Origin: Mycobacterium nebraskense | GTDB taxonomy: Bacteria; Actinomycetota; Actinomycetes; Mycobacteriales; Mycobacteriaceae | Direction: 5' to 3' | DNA length: 64,000 nucleotides | Assembly: GCF_002102255.1 (NCBI RefSeq) | Contig: NZ_LQPH01000156.1 | Location: 17,982-81,981 of the forward strand | Shown: piece by piece, positions 33,958 through 41,825 of the stretch | How positions within the stretch are numbered: position 1 is the stretch's first letter | How the letters are laid out: each line of letters starts with the position of its first letter | Made by a program: the position numbers and the translations under genes | The notes under the pieces: model-generated | Told to the model about the DNA's origin: nothing | The model's input: the letters and a program-made list of their open reading frames with translations, nothing else | The model's database searches: none

Positions 33958-35154
33958 ATGGCTTACGACGTCGCCCGGGTGCGCGGACTGCATCCGTCCC
34001 TGGGTGACGGGTGGGTGCACTTCGACGCGCCGGCGGGGATGCTGATCCCGGATTCCGTCGCGACCACCGTTTCGACGGCCTTCCGTCGATCCAGCGCCAC
34101 CACGGTGGGTGCGCACCCGTCCGCGCAGCGCAGCGCCGCAGTTTTGGAGGCGGCGCGAGCGGCGGTGGCCGACCTTTTCAACGTGGACCCGGCGGGCGTG
34201 GTGCTCGGGGCCGACCGCGCGATCCTGTTGTCGGCGCTGGCCGAGGCGTCATCCTCACGCGCCGGACTGGGCTACGAGGTGATCGTCAGCCGCCTGGATG
34301 ACGAAGCGAACATCGCCCCGTGGCTGCGGGCGGCGCACCGCTACGGCGCCAAGGTGAAGTGGGCCGAGATCGACATCGAGACCGGCGAGCTGCCGACGTG
34401 GCAGTGGGAGGGCTTGATCGGAAAGTCGACCAGGCTGGTGGCCGTCGCCTCCGCGTCCGCGGCGCTGGGCACGGTCACCGACCTGCGGGCGATGACCAAG
34501 CTGGTGCACGACGTCGGCGGGCTGGTGGTGGTCGACCATTCTGCAGCGGCGCCCTATCGGTTGCTCGACGTGAAGGAAACCGACGCCGACGTGGTGGCGG
34601 TGAACGCTCTGGCGTGGGGCGGCCCGCCGATCGGCGCGGTGGTGTTCCGCGATCCGGCGCTGGTCAATTCCTTCGGCTCCATCTCGACGGACCCCAAGGC
34701 GACCGGCGCGGCGCGTCTCGAGATCGGCGCGCACCAGTTCGGTCTGCTGGCTGGGGTGGTCGCGAGCATCGAGTATCTGGCGGCGCTCGACGAGTCCGCC
34801 CGCGGCGGCCGCCGCGAACGCCTGTCCGTGTCGATGCAATCGGCCAGTTCGTATCTGAACCGGATCTTCGACTACCTGATGGTGTCGTTGCGTTCGTTGC
34901 CGTTGGTCATGGTGATCGGCCGTCCGGAGGTGCGGATACCCGTGGTCAGCTTCGCCCTCAACGGCGTGCCCGCCGAGCGGGTGGTACAGCGGCTGGCGGA
35001 CAACGGGATCCTGGCCGTCACCAACGAGAATTCCCGCGCGCTCGACGTCCTGGGCGTCAACGACATCGGCGGCGCGGTGACCATCGGGCTGGCGCATTAC
35101 TCGACGACGGCCGAGGTCGACCAGTTGGTGCGCGCGCTGGCGTCTCTCGGCTGA
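33958..35154 (+). CDS. Class V aminotransferase-like protein lacking the PLP lysine (Rv3778c-like)
   Basis: A 398-aa protein of the cysteine desulfurase/class V aminotransferase fold. It has VVLGADRAIL, DDEANIAPWLRAA, the PLP-aspartate region VVVDHSAAAPY and the GGPPIGAVVF loop. The family's SxHK lysine, which forms the Schiff base, is not there: the aligned segment reads NALAWGG, with Ala219 at the Lys position (codon 34612-34614). It therefore may not be a standard PLP enzyme. The ATG at 33958 gives the same length as Rv3778c and is leaderless. It is divergent from the Rv3779-like gene. Confidence 0.85.
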   Translation: MAYDVARVRGLHPSLGDGWVHFDAPAGMLIPDSVATTVSTAFRRSSATTVGAHPSAQRSAAVLEAARAAVADLFNVDPAGVVLGADRAILLSALAEASSSRAGLGYEVIVSRLDDEANIAPWLRAAHRYGAKVKWAEIDIETGELPTWQWEGLIGKSTRLVAVASASAALGTVTDLRAMTKLVHDVGGLVVVDHSAAAPYRLLDVKETDADVVAVNALAWGGPPIGAVVFRDPALVNSFGSISTDPKATGAARLEIGAHQFGLLAGVVASIEYLAALDESARGGRRERLSVSMQSASSYLNRIFDYLMVSLRSLPLVMVIGRPEVRIPVVSFALNGVPAERVVQRLADNGILAVTNENSRALDVLGVNDIGGAVTIGLAHYSTTAEVDQLVRALASLG

Positions 35155-35229
35155 GCCGGGTCCGCGAGCGTAACCTCACGGCGAAAATCCAGCCCGGAAA
35201 TCGCAGCCCCGCTACGCTCGCGAATTCCG

Positions 35230-36210
35230 TCAGACCGTCAGCACGATTTTTCCGGTCACCTTGCCCGACGTCAGCTGCTGATGGGCCTCACCGGCCTGCT
35301 GGATGGGCATGCGGGCGCCGATAATCGGGCGGACGCGGCCCTCGGCGATCATCGGCCACACCGACCCGATCACCGCCTGCACGATCTCCGTCTTGCTGTT
35401 CGGCCCGGTGACCGGGCGGGCACGCAGCGTGGTGCCGATGACCCGAGCGCGCTTCATGAGTAGCTTGCCGATATTGAGCTCGCCCGTGATGCCGCCTTGC
35501 ATGCCGATGATCACGAGCTGCCCGTCGGTCGCCAGGGCGTCGATATTGCGGTCCAGGTAGGCCGCGCCCATGATGTCGAGGATCACATTGGCGCCCATGG
35601 CGCCGCCCGTTTCGTCGCGCAGCCGCGCGACGAAGTCCTCGTCGCGGTAATTGATGGTGATCTCGGCGCCCAGCTCGCGGCAGAAGGTCAGCTTCTCCGC
35701 CGACCCGGCCGTGACGGCCACCCGAGCGCCCAGCGCCCGGGCGACCTGGATCGCGTGGGTTCCGATGCCGCTGCCGCCGCCGTGCACCAGCAGCAGCTGG
35801 CCCTTGCCCAGGTGGGCGGTCAGCACCAGGTTGGACCACACCGTGCAGGCCACTTCCGGCAACCCGGCAGCGTCGACGAGGTCGGCACCGTCGGGAATCG
35901 GCATCACCTGGCCGGCGGGAACGGCGACGTACTCGGCGTAACCGCCACCGGCCAGCAGCGCGCAAACCTCTTGTCCCACTGACCAATCCGTTACGCCGGA
36001 GCCGACCTCGGCGACGACACCGGACACCTCCATGCCGATGATTTCGCTGGCGCCCGGCGGCGGCGGATATTTACCGGCGGCCTGCAGCACATCGGCACGG
36101 TTCACGCCTGCCGCGGCGACCTTGATGAGTACCTCGCCGGCTCCGGCGCCGACGTCGGGCACCTCTTGCCAGGACAGTTGATCGGAGGATTCGGCGACAA
36201 TCGCGCGCAT
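35230..36210 (-). CDS. Zinc-type alcohol dehydrogenase/NADPH:quinone oxidoreductase (Rv3777-like)
   Basis: A 326-aa MDR-superfamily reductase close to quinone oxidoreductase PIG3/QOR. The N-terminal catalytic domain contains AGVNRADVLQAAGKYPPPPG, and the Rossmann domain has LVHGGGSGIGTHAIQVA. It lacks the zinc Cys/His set, as is usual for QOR-type enzymes. It probably reduces quinones or enones with NADPH. It stands as a single gene, with TAACGT 7 nt before its ATG and tRNA-Ser 37 bp away on the other strand. Confidence 0.9.
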   Translation of the reverse strand: MRAIVAESSDQLSWQEVPDVGAGAGEVLIKVAAAGVNRADVLQAAGKYPPPPGASEIIGMEVSGVVAEVGSGVTDWSVGQEVCALLAGGGYAEYVAVPAGQVMPIPDGADLVDAAGLPEVACTVWSNLVLTAHLGKGQLLLVHGGGSGIGTHAIQVARALGARVAVTAGSAEKLTFCRELGAEITINYRDEDFVARLRDETGGAMGANVILDIMGAAYLDRNIDALATDGQLVIIGMQGGITGELNIGKLLMKRARVIGTTLRARPVTGPNSKTEIVQAVIGSVWPMIAEGRVRPIIGARMPIQQAGEAHQQLTSGKVTGKIVLTV

Positions 36211-36217
36211 GACGGCG

Positions 36218-36223
36218 ACGTTA
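36218..36223 (-). promoter_or_regulatory. -10 box, leaderless quinone oxidoreductase gene
   Basis: TAACGT ends 7 nt before the ATG at 36210. Confidence 0.5.
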
Positions 36224-36247
36224 CTAGCCCCCGTTACCCTTATCAGC

Positions 36248-36334
36248 GGTGGCGTGGCAGAGCGGCCTAATGCACTCGCCTTGAAAGCGAGAGACGGCTA
36301 ACACCGTCCGGGGGTTCAAATCCCTCCGCCACCG
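36248..36334 (+). tRNA. tRNA-Ser (anticodon UGA)
   Basis: An 87-nt class II tRNA with 7-bp acceptor arms GGTGGCG/CGCCACC, anticodon stem CTCGC/GCGAG around the loop CTTGAAA (anticodon TGA), a long variable arm and the T-loop GTTCAAATC. The CCA end is not encoded. Confidence 0.97.
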
Positions 36335-36340
36335 CAAGTG

Positions 36341-36520
36341 TCAGCCGACGGGCTGGTGCAGCGTCTTGGCGGCAGCCGCGCCCTGCTCCGACAGCACGTT
36401 CTCGTTGGGGGCGACCGCGCCTTGGCGCAGCGCCGAGCAGACCGCGTCGAGTCCCTCGACGGCCCGCCCGGATTGCAGGCCCACCTCGGCGGTGAACCGA
36501 GCATGGTCGATGACCTTCAA
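36341..36520 (-). CDS. Small conserved-looking ORF or gene remnant, unknown function
   Basis: A 59-residue reading frame from a TTG, just downstream of lipE and 6 bp from tRNA-Ser. Its codons are strongly G/C-ending, as in real genes here, and the peptide looks natural: DHARFTAEVGLQSG, then RQGAVAPNENVLSEQGAAAA. There is no ATG or GTG at a sensible place and no clear Shine-Dalgarno, so it could be the surviving C-terminus of a longer gene cut off next to lipE. Other frames here lack this codon bias. Family not recognised. Confidence 0.45.
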   Translation of the reverse strand: MKVIDHARFTAEVGLQSGRAVEGLDAVCSALRQGAVAPNENVLSEQGAAAAKTLHQPVG

Positions 36521-36560
36521 CCGTCGCTTGGAGCCGCATGTTTCCCGCCCGAGGCCGGTA

Positions 36561-37796
36561 TCAATCGGTGGGGATCTCGGCGGCGATCGTGTCCATCAGG
36601 GCGGTGTAGCGCTTGGCCTCCGGATCCCGCCCGGGTTTGCCGCTGCTGACCACGCCGGCCGCCAGACCCCGCGCCGGGTCGGCCCAGATCGCGATGTTGA
36701 CCAGGCCGAGATTGCCGAAAGCGTTGGGCGCGTTACGTCCGAACGGCCCCCACCGATCCGTTCCGAGGATGAAGCCGGTGCCCCACCGGGCCGGTTGCAG
36801 CCCGACCGCGAAATCCGGTCTCAATCGCCGGCATTCCTTGATCGCGCCGTACATCGTCTCCGGGCTTATCACCCGCACGCCGTCGAGATTGCCACCGCGA
36901 CGCCAGATTTCGGCGAACCGTGACATCTCCTGTGCGGTCGAAATCGTGTTGGACGACGGGATGATGGTGGTGAGAAACAACGGGGTGTTGGTGATCGGGA
37001 TCATCTCGTGCACGGTTCCACCGATCGCCTTGCGGAAGATCTGCGCGACCACCGGCGGCAGTGGGCGCCCAGTCGCGTGGCTGGGCGCGACCAAGTGCAG
37101 GTCCTCTTTGGCGACACCGAAGTTGGTCCACCGGAAGCCGAGCGGGTCGAGGATCTCGGCGGCCAGTATCTCCCGAATCTCCTTGCCCGTGGCCGCGTAA
37201 ACGATCTCGCGTACCAGCGGACCCCAGGTCAGCGCGTGGTACATGTGGAACAGCCCAGGGCGGTAGAGCGGGCGCAATTCGCCGAGCTTCTGCTGCGCGT
37301 ATTCGTGGTCGTCCGCGCGTTTGATGTCCGGCTTGGCCCCGGTCGGGAAGGGCAGCCCGGCGCTGTGGGTCATCACGTGCCGGATGGTGATCCGATGCTT
37401 GCCGTGACTGGTGAAGGTGGGGATGTAGTCGCAGACGCGGTCGTCGAGTGCGAAGACGCCGCGCTCGACGAGCATGTGCATCACGGTCGCCGCCATCCCC
37501 TTGGCCGCCGAATACACGCAGAACGGCGTGTCGGGTGTGACGGGGATCTTCTCGGCGTCGGGCGGGTCACTGGGGGCGTTGCCCCAGCCGTGGCCGATCG
37601 CGCGGTTGAGCACCACGCGCCCGTGCTGACGGATGCACAGCTGGATGGCGGGGTGGAAGCCCGCCCGGTACCAGTGCCGCGCGGCCGCCCAGATCCGGTC
37701 GACGGCGGCGCTGTCGATCTCGGAATGGTCTTCGTCGCCGATCGCCGTCACGGCGTCCAGGTCGGCCGGGAGGCGGATCTTGCCGTCTGGTGTCAC
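36561..37796 (-). CDS. lipE: Serine hydrolase/esterase LipE (beta-lactamase fold)
   Basis: A 411-aa class C beta-lactamase-fold esterase. The nucleophile motif SxxK is SAAK in FCVYSAAKGMAA, the Tyr region is YHALTWG, and HGDGxG-like loops are replaced by family-specific segments. It corresponds to Rv3775. No signal peptide is evident. The GTG start has TACCCT 7 nt upstream and no Shine-Dalgarno, suggesting a leaderless transcript. It precedes the small TTG reading frame at 36341-36520. Confidence 0.9.
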   Translation of the reverse strand: MTPDGKIRLPADLDAVTAIGDEDHSEIDSAAVDRIWAAARHWYRAGFHPAIQLCIRQHGRVVLNRAIGHGWGNAPSDPPDAEKIPVTPDTPFCVYSAAKGMAATVMHMLVERGVFALDDRVCDYIPTFTSHGKHRITIRHVMTHSAGLPFPTGAKPDIKRADDHEYAQQKLGELRPLYRPGLFHMYHALTWGPLVREIVYAATGKEIREILAAEILDPLGFRWTNFGVAKEDLHLVAPSHATGRPLPPVVAQIFRKAIGGTVHEMIPITNTPLFLTTIIPSSNTISTAQEMSRFAEIWRRGGNLDGVRVISPETMYGAIKECRRLRPDFAVGLQPARWGTGFILGTDRWGPFGRNAPNAFGNLGLVNIAIWADPARGLAAGVVSSGKPGRDPEAKRYTALMDTIAAEIPTD

Positions 37797-37803
37797 CTCA
37801 GCG

Positions 37804-37809
37804 AGGGTA
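37804..37809 (-). promoter_or_regulatory. -10 box, leaderless lipE
   Basis: TACCCT ends 7 nt before the lipE GTG, within the short gap after echA21. Confidence 0.5.
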
Positions 37810-37821
37810 CGTGGCGCCGGA

Positions 37822-38646
37822 TCACTCCCCGGTGAACTGCGGCGGGCGCTTCTCGAATGTCGCCGCGATGCCCTCGGTCAGGTCCTTCGAGGGCAGGAAG
37901 GCGGCGTTCCAGGCGGCGACGTAGCGCAGGCTCTCCGATACGGCGGCGATGCGCTGCTGGTCGAGAACGTCCTTGACGCCGTGGACGGTCAGCGGCGGGT
38001 TGGCGGCGATCTCGGCCGCGGTGGCGTGCGCCGCGGCAAGCGCGGCCTCGGCGTCGCCGTACACGTCGTTGACCAGACCGATCTTCTCGGCCCGGGCGGC
38101 GTCGATGTCCTTCCCGGTCAGCGCCAGTTCCCGCAGGTGTCCGTCGTTGAGGATCATCGGCAGGCGGGCCAGGCTGCCGACGTCGGCGACGATGGCCAGT
38201 TTGACCTCGCGCACCGAGAATTTGGCGTCGGCGCTGGCGTAACGGATGTCGACCGCGGAGATCAGGTCGACGCCGCCGCCGATGCACCAGCCGTGCACCG
38301 ACGCGATGGTCGGGGTGCGGCAGTCGGCGACCGCGGTGATGGCGCCCTGCATGCGTTTGACCTCGCGGTGGAACACGGCGCGCGGGCCGGCCAGCGCGTC
38401 ACCGGACAGCAGTGGGGTGAAGGAGCCGCCCATCGCGGGCACGTCCAGGCCGTAGCTGAAGTTCTTGCCCGAACCGGTGATCACGATGGCCCGGACCTCG
38501 GGGTCGGCGTCCAGCGCCGCGAACACCTCCGGCATCTCCGACCAGAACGCCGGGCCCATCGCGTTGCCCTTGCCCGGCCCGATCAGCGTCACCTGTGCGA
38601 CGTGATCTTTCGTTTCGACCGTGACGGATTCGTATGCTTGCGCCAT
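37822..38646 (-). CDS. echA21: Enoyl-CoA hydratase/isomerase EchA21
   Basis: Crotonase-fold enzyme of 274 aa. The oxyanion-hole segments are GSGKNFSYGLDV and HGWCIGGGVDLISA, and an acidic residue sits near the usual catalytic position (SAVDIRYAS). It resembles the dienoyl-CoA isomerase branch of the family. The ATG at 38646 gives the same length as M. tuberculosis EchA21. TACGGT lies 6 nt upstream, giving a leaderless start only 23 bp from the divergent gene. Confidence 0.92.
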   Translation of the reverse strand: MAQAYESVTVETKDHVAQVTLIGPGKGNAMGPAFWSEMPEVFAALDADPEVRAIVITGSGKNFSYGLDVPAMGGSFTPLLSGDALAGPRAVFHREVKRMQGAITAVADCRTPTIASVHGWCIGGGVDLISAVDIRYASADAKFSVREVKLAIVADVGSLARLPMILNDGHLRELALTGKDIDAARAEKIGLVNDVYGDAEAALAAAHATAAEIAANPPLTVHGVKDVLDQQRIAAVSESLRYVAAWNAAFLPSKDLTEGIAATFEKRPPQFTGE

Positions 38647-38652
38647 ATCGAG

Positions 38653-38658
38653 ACCGTA
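38653..38658 (-). promoter_or_regulatory. -10 box, leaderless echA21
   Basis: TACGGT ends 6 nt before the echA21 ATG. It overlaps by two bases the -10 box of the divergent gene. Confidence 0.5.
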
Positions 38659-38662
38659 GCGT
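38657..38662 (+). promoter_or_regulatory. -10 box, leaderless Rv3773c-like gene
   Basis: TAGCGT ends 7 nt before the ATG at 38670, back to back with the echA21 box. Confidence 0.5.
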
Positions 38663-38669
38663 GGCAAAT

Positions 38670-39254
38670 ATGGCTCCTGATTTGCGGCCCGGCCCACACT
38701 CCCCGCCCACCGATGAACTGCACAGCGCCGAAGACACGCTCGGGGTGTTGCAGCGGGTGCTGCACACGATCGCGGCCGACGACCTGTCCCGGCAAACGCC
38801 GTGCGCGGAGTTCGACGTGGCGCAACTGACCGATCATCTGCTCGGCTCGATCACGGCGCTGGGCGGCATGGTGGGCGCGGAGATTCCGGAGCCCGACCAA
38901 GGTGATTCGGTGGAACGGCAGGTGGTCGCCGCGGCCAGGCCCGCGCTGGATGCCTGGCATCGCCACGGCCTGGACGGGTCCGTGCCGTTCGGCAAGGGCG
39001 AGATGCCCGCCAAGAGCGCGTGCGCCGTCCTGTCGATCGAATTCCTGGTCCACGCTTGGGATTACGCCGCCGCGGTGGGACATGAGATAAACGCGCCCGA
39101 ACCGCTGTCCGAATACGTGCTGGGGCTGGCCCGCCACATCATCAGGCCGGAACTGCGCGGCGGCGCCGGGTTCGACGACCCGGTGGACCTGCCCGAAGAT
39201 GCCGGCGCGCTCGACCAATTGGTCGCGTTTACCGGCCGCAACCCGGCCCGGTAG
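38670..39254 (+). CDS. DinB/maleylpyruvate isomerase-like TIGR03086-family protein (Rv3773c-like)
   Basis: A 194-aa DinB-fold protein. CAEFDVAQLTDHLLGSI and VLSIEFLVHAWDYAAAVG carry the His residues expected for the metal site. It is related to the mycothiol-dependent isomerase group, substrate unknown. The ATG at 38670 matches the Rv3773c length and has a leaderless -10 box; GTG 38661 is a weaker alternative. It is divergent from echA21. Confidence 0.85.
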   Translation: MAPDLRPGPHSPPTDELHSAEDTLGVLQRVLHTIAADDLSRQTPCAEFDVAQLTDHLLGSITALGGMVGAEIPEPDQGDSVERQVVAAARPALDAWHRHGLDGSVPFGKGEMPAKSACAVLSIEFLVHAWDYAAAVGHEINAPEPLSEYVLGLARHIIRPELRGGAGFDDPVDLPEDAGALDQLVAFTGRNPAR

Positions 39255-39270
39255 CTCGAACCCTGAGCCG

Positions 39271-39732
39271 CTACACCCGCTCGAGGTAGAAGTAGTAGTA
39301 CCGGCCGTTATCCCGAACGCCCTTGCCGTTCATGATGCCCATCACGGCGTCGTCGTCGATCTTCTTGAAGTGGTCGTGCACGGGCTGGCCGTCGTAGACC
39401 ATCGTCGCGATGACCTCCCCGCGGAACTCTTCGAGCCACAGGCTGGCCTCGCCCTTGCCCATTTCCTTGTTCGAGAACTTGTTGCCGTCGGCGTCGAGGC
39501 AGACCAGCGGCTGCACGTCGCGGGCCGAATTGAAGGTCTTGCCGAACCAGCCGGCCTTTTCCAGCTGGCCGTTCATCCGGTGGCCGGTGCGGAACTCGCC
39601 GCCCTTCCACTCGCCCAGCATCTCCTCGATTGTCGCGGGCTCAAGACTGGCCCAGAAGTCGTCGAGCTCGGTGTCGGGGATGTCGCCGCCGCGCTCCTTG
39701 AACTCGGTGAACAGTTTGCGCGCCAAGTCCAA
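39271..39732 (-). CDS. GXWXG/DUF4334 domain protein
   Basis: A 153-aa protein with an N-terminal GXWXG motif region (MLGEWKGGEFRTGHR) followed by a DUF4334-type beta domain ending RYYYFYLERV. This family probably binds a small ligand or lipid; function unknown. The start is TTG, supported by AAGGAG 7 nt upstream, and that Shine-Dalgarno overlaps the TAA of hisC2, so the gene is coupled to hisC2. I do not recall it next to hisC2 in M. tuberculosis. Confidence 0.8.
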   Translation of the reverse strand: MDLARKLFTEFKERGGDIPDTELDDFWASLEPATIEEMLGEWKGGEFRTGHRMNGQLEKAGWFGKTFNSARDVQPLVCLDADGNKFSNKEMGKGEASLWLEEFRGEVIATMVYDGQPVHDHFKKIDDDAVMGIMNGKGVRDNGRYYYFYLERV

Positions 39733-39743
39733 CGGACTACTCC

Positions 39744-40811
39744 TTACGGGTCGGTGCGGGAAATCCAGTCGCGGGCGAAGTGCAACAGGGCGTCATTCTC
39801 CTCCACCGCGCCGATGGTGACGCGCACCCCCTCGCCTGCGAACGGTCGCACCACCAGACGCGCGTCGGCGGCCTGCTCGGTGAAGTCCGTCGTACGGGCA
39901 CCCAGCGGCAGCCAGACGAAGTTGGCCTGCGACGGCGGCAGGGTGAACCCGGCGTCGTGCAACCCGGCGCTGACGCGGGTGCGCTCGGCGACCAGGGCGT
40001 CGGTGCGGGCCATCAGTTCGTCGGACGCCTCCAGCGACGCGATGGCGGCCGCCTGGGCGACGTTCGTCACGGCGAACGGCATGACGACCTTGTCCAGCGC
40101 GGTGATCAGATCGGGGTGGCCGATCGCATAGCCGACGCGCAGGCCGGCCAGCCCGTAAGCCTTCGAAAAGGTCCGCAGCACAACGACGTTGCTGCGGGAT
40201 AGCGCCAACTCCAAGCTGTTGGGCAGCATGCCGTCGCGGATGTATTCGACGTAGGCCTCGTCAATGGCGATCAGGATGTGCGGTGGTACGGCCTCGATGA
40301 AACGGGCCAGGGCGTCGGGATCGACCACCGTCGACGTTGGATTGTTCGGGTTGCAGACGAAGATCAGCCGGGTGCGGTCGGTGATCGCGGCGAGCATGGC
40401 GTCGAGGTCGTGCGTGTGGTCGGTCAACGGCACTTTGACCGCGGTCGCGCCGGACACCTGCACGATGGGCAGGTAGCACTCGAAGCTGCGCCAGCCCATC
40501 ATCACCTCGTCGCCGGCGGAGGCGGTGATCTGCACCAGCTGCTGGCACAAGGTGACCGAACCGCTGCCGACGGCAATCTGCTCGGGGGCGACGTTGGAGC
40601 CCAGGTGCATGGCCAATGCCGCCTTGAGGTCGACGCTGGCGTTGTCCGGGTAGCGGTTGACGACGGCAACGGCGCGCTCGATCGCCGCATGCACGCTGGG
40701 CAGCGGCCCGTGCACCGTCTCGTTACTGGCCAGTTTGATCGAGCCCGGCACGTTCTTGCCGGGCACATAGACTGGCAGTCCGGCCAGTTCGGGACGCAAG
40801 CGAGCGGTCAC
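39744..40811 (-). CDS. hisC2: Aromatic/histidinol-phosphate aminotransferase
   Basis: PLP aminotransferase of fold type I, 355 aa. It has LASNETVHGPLPSV, FVCNPNNPTST, DEAYVEY and the PLP lysine in RTFSKAYGLAGLRVGY. It corresponds to Rv3772 (HisC2), which has been described as an aromatic amino acid (Phe/Tyr) transaminase rather than the main histidine-pathway enzyme. The GTG start has TAAACT 6 nt upstream and no Shine-Dalgarno. The next gene is the DUF4334 protein. Confidence 0.92.
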   Translation of the reverse strand: MTARLRPELAGLPVYVPGKNVPGSIKLASNETVHGPLPSVHAAIERAVAVVNRYPDNASVDLKAALAMHLGSNVAPEQIAVGSGSVTLCQQLVQITASAGDEVMMGWRSFECYLPIVQVSGATAVKVPLTDHTHDLDAMLAAITDRTRLIFVCNPNNPTSTVVDPDALARFIEAVPPHILIAIDEAYVEYIRDGMLPNSLELALSRSNVVVLRTFSKAYGLAGLRVGYAIGHPDLITALDKVVMPFAVTNVAQAAAIASLEASDELMARTDALVAERTRVSAGLHDAGFTLPPSQANFVWLPLGARTTDFTEQAADARLVVRPFAGEGVRVTIGAVEENDALLHFARDWISRTDP

Positions 40812-40817
40812 TTCGAC

Positions 40818-40823
40818 AGTTTA
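40818..40823 (-). promoter_or_regulatory. -10 box, leaderless hisC2
   Basis: TAAACT ends 6 nt before the hisC2 GTG. Confidence 0.5.
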
Positions 40824-40895
40824 TGTCGCAGATGTGTACGCTATGGCCGGTTCGGCGAGACCGGGAAAGGGTCGGGTACCCTCAAACAGTCCAAG

Positions 40896-40984
40896 GGAGG
40901 CGTGCCAGAGCGGCCGAATGGGGCTCACTGCTAATGAGTTGTCCCCCTCAAAGGGGACCGGAGGTTCAAATCCTCTCGCCTCCG
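40896..40984 (+). tRNA. tRNA-Ser (anticodon GCU)
   Basis: An 89-nt class II tRNA with acceptor arms GGAGGCG/CGCCTCC, anticodon loop CTGCTAA (anticodon GCT), a long variable arm (CCCCTCAAAGGGG) and the T-loop GTTCAAATC. CCA is not encoded. Confidence 0.97.
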
Positions 40985-41027
40985 CTGGGTCCTCTAGCGG
41001 ACCACCATGCAAGACAACTGAACACGG

Positions 41028-41100
41028 GCGCCCGTAGCTCAACGGATAGAGCATCTGACTACGGATCAGAAGGTTAGGGGTTCGAATCCCTTCGGGCGCG
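41028..41100 (+). tRNA. tRNA-Arg (anticodon ACG)
   Basis: A 73-nt tRNA with acceptor arms GCGCCCG/CGGGCGC, anticodon stem TCTGA/TCAGA around CTACGGA (anticodon ACG, read as ICG after TadA editing) and the T-loop GTTCGAATC. CCA is not encoded. TadA is encoded near the right end of this window. Confidence 0.97.
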
Positions 41101-41284
41101 CATTCTCACCGGCCCTTCGCGCCGGCCTTGTCCGATATCCCGGATCAATTGGATCTCATGCGTACCCGCATGGCGCTGGTCCTGCTGGCTGCGCAGTACC
41201 GCCGAGTAAACTCCGATGAAAACCCGCTCCAGCCAACATGATTCGGCACTTCTGCCACCCGTATGCGTCGGCAAAGGCTGACCG

Positions 41285-41806
41285 CTAGCGGCCGCCGAAC
41301 GGCCCTCCGAATGGCCCGCGGCGCGGCGGCACGGTCACGGTTTGCGTAACGGTGCTGGTCTCGGTGCTCGGCGATACCGTGACGGTGCTCGGCGGCTCCG
41401 TCGTGGTGGGCGTGTCGGTGCTCGGCGGCGGGGCCGTCTCGGTGACCGTCTCGGTCGGCGCCCCACCGCCGCCGCCCCCGCCGTGGTACCGAGGTGACTC
41501 CGTCGTGGTGGTGGTCACCGTCGTGGCCGGAGTGGTGGTCGTGGTGGTGGTGGTGGTGGTGGTGGTGGTGGTGGTCGTCGCTGCCGGGCTATGAGCGGGC
41601 GATCCGGTCGCAAGCTTGACCACCGCGAAGACCAGCGCAGCGAGCACGATCGCCCCGACCGCGCCGGCCGCTATCAACGCCGCCGGACGGCGGTACCAGG
41701 GAGTCGGCGGCTCCGGCTCAGGCGCCGACTCGTCGTAATACCCGCCATACCCTGCGGCCTGGGTGGGCTCGGAGTAGTAGTCGGGTTCCTCGGGATACGG
41801 CGGCAC
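41285..41806 (-). CDS. Pro/Thr-rich single-pass membrane protein with poly-Thr tract
   Basis: A 173-aa low-complexity protein. A short acidic/Tyr-rich cytoplasmic segment (residues 1-42) is followed by one membrane helix (about 43-66) and an extracytoplasmic Thr/Pro/Ser/Gly region. That region contains 16 consecutive Thr residues, a Gly7 run, and a tail of PPRRGPFGGPFGG. The Thr tract is encoded by an ACC microsatellite. Such regions are candidates for O-mannosylation. Family not recognised. The GTG start has no clear Shine-Dalgarno and lies just after the kinase-like gene. Confidence 0.7.
   Translation of the reverse strand: MPPYPEEPDYYSEPTQAAGYGGYYDESAPEPEPPTPWYRRPAALIAAGAVGAIVLAALVFAVVKLATGSPAHSPAATTTTTTTTTTTTTTTTPATTVTTTTTESPRYHGGGGGGGAPTETVTETAPPPSTDTPTTTEPPSTVTVSPSTETSTVTQTVTVPPRRGPFGGPFGGR
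41541..41575. repeat. (GGT)n microsatellite in coding sequence
   Basis: A 35-bp perfect GGT tract (ACC on the coding strand), flanked by further imperfect units. It encodes the poly-Thr stretch; length changes would be in frame. Confidence 0.95.
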
Positions 41807-41825
41807 GAAGGGAGATGTCAGTGGA

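Noticed and set aside
41074..41274. 66-codon minus-strand frame overlapping the tRNA-Arg gene
   Set aside because: It overlaps a certain tRNA, has no Shine-Dalgarno and its peptide shows no gene-like pattern.
41541..41575. GGT tract as part of a CRISPR or tandem-repeat array
   Set aside because: It is a simple in-frame trinucleotide tract with no spacers and no cas genes in the window.
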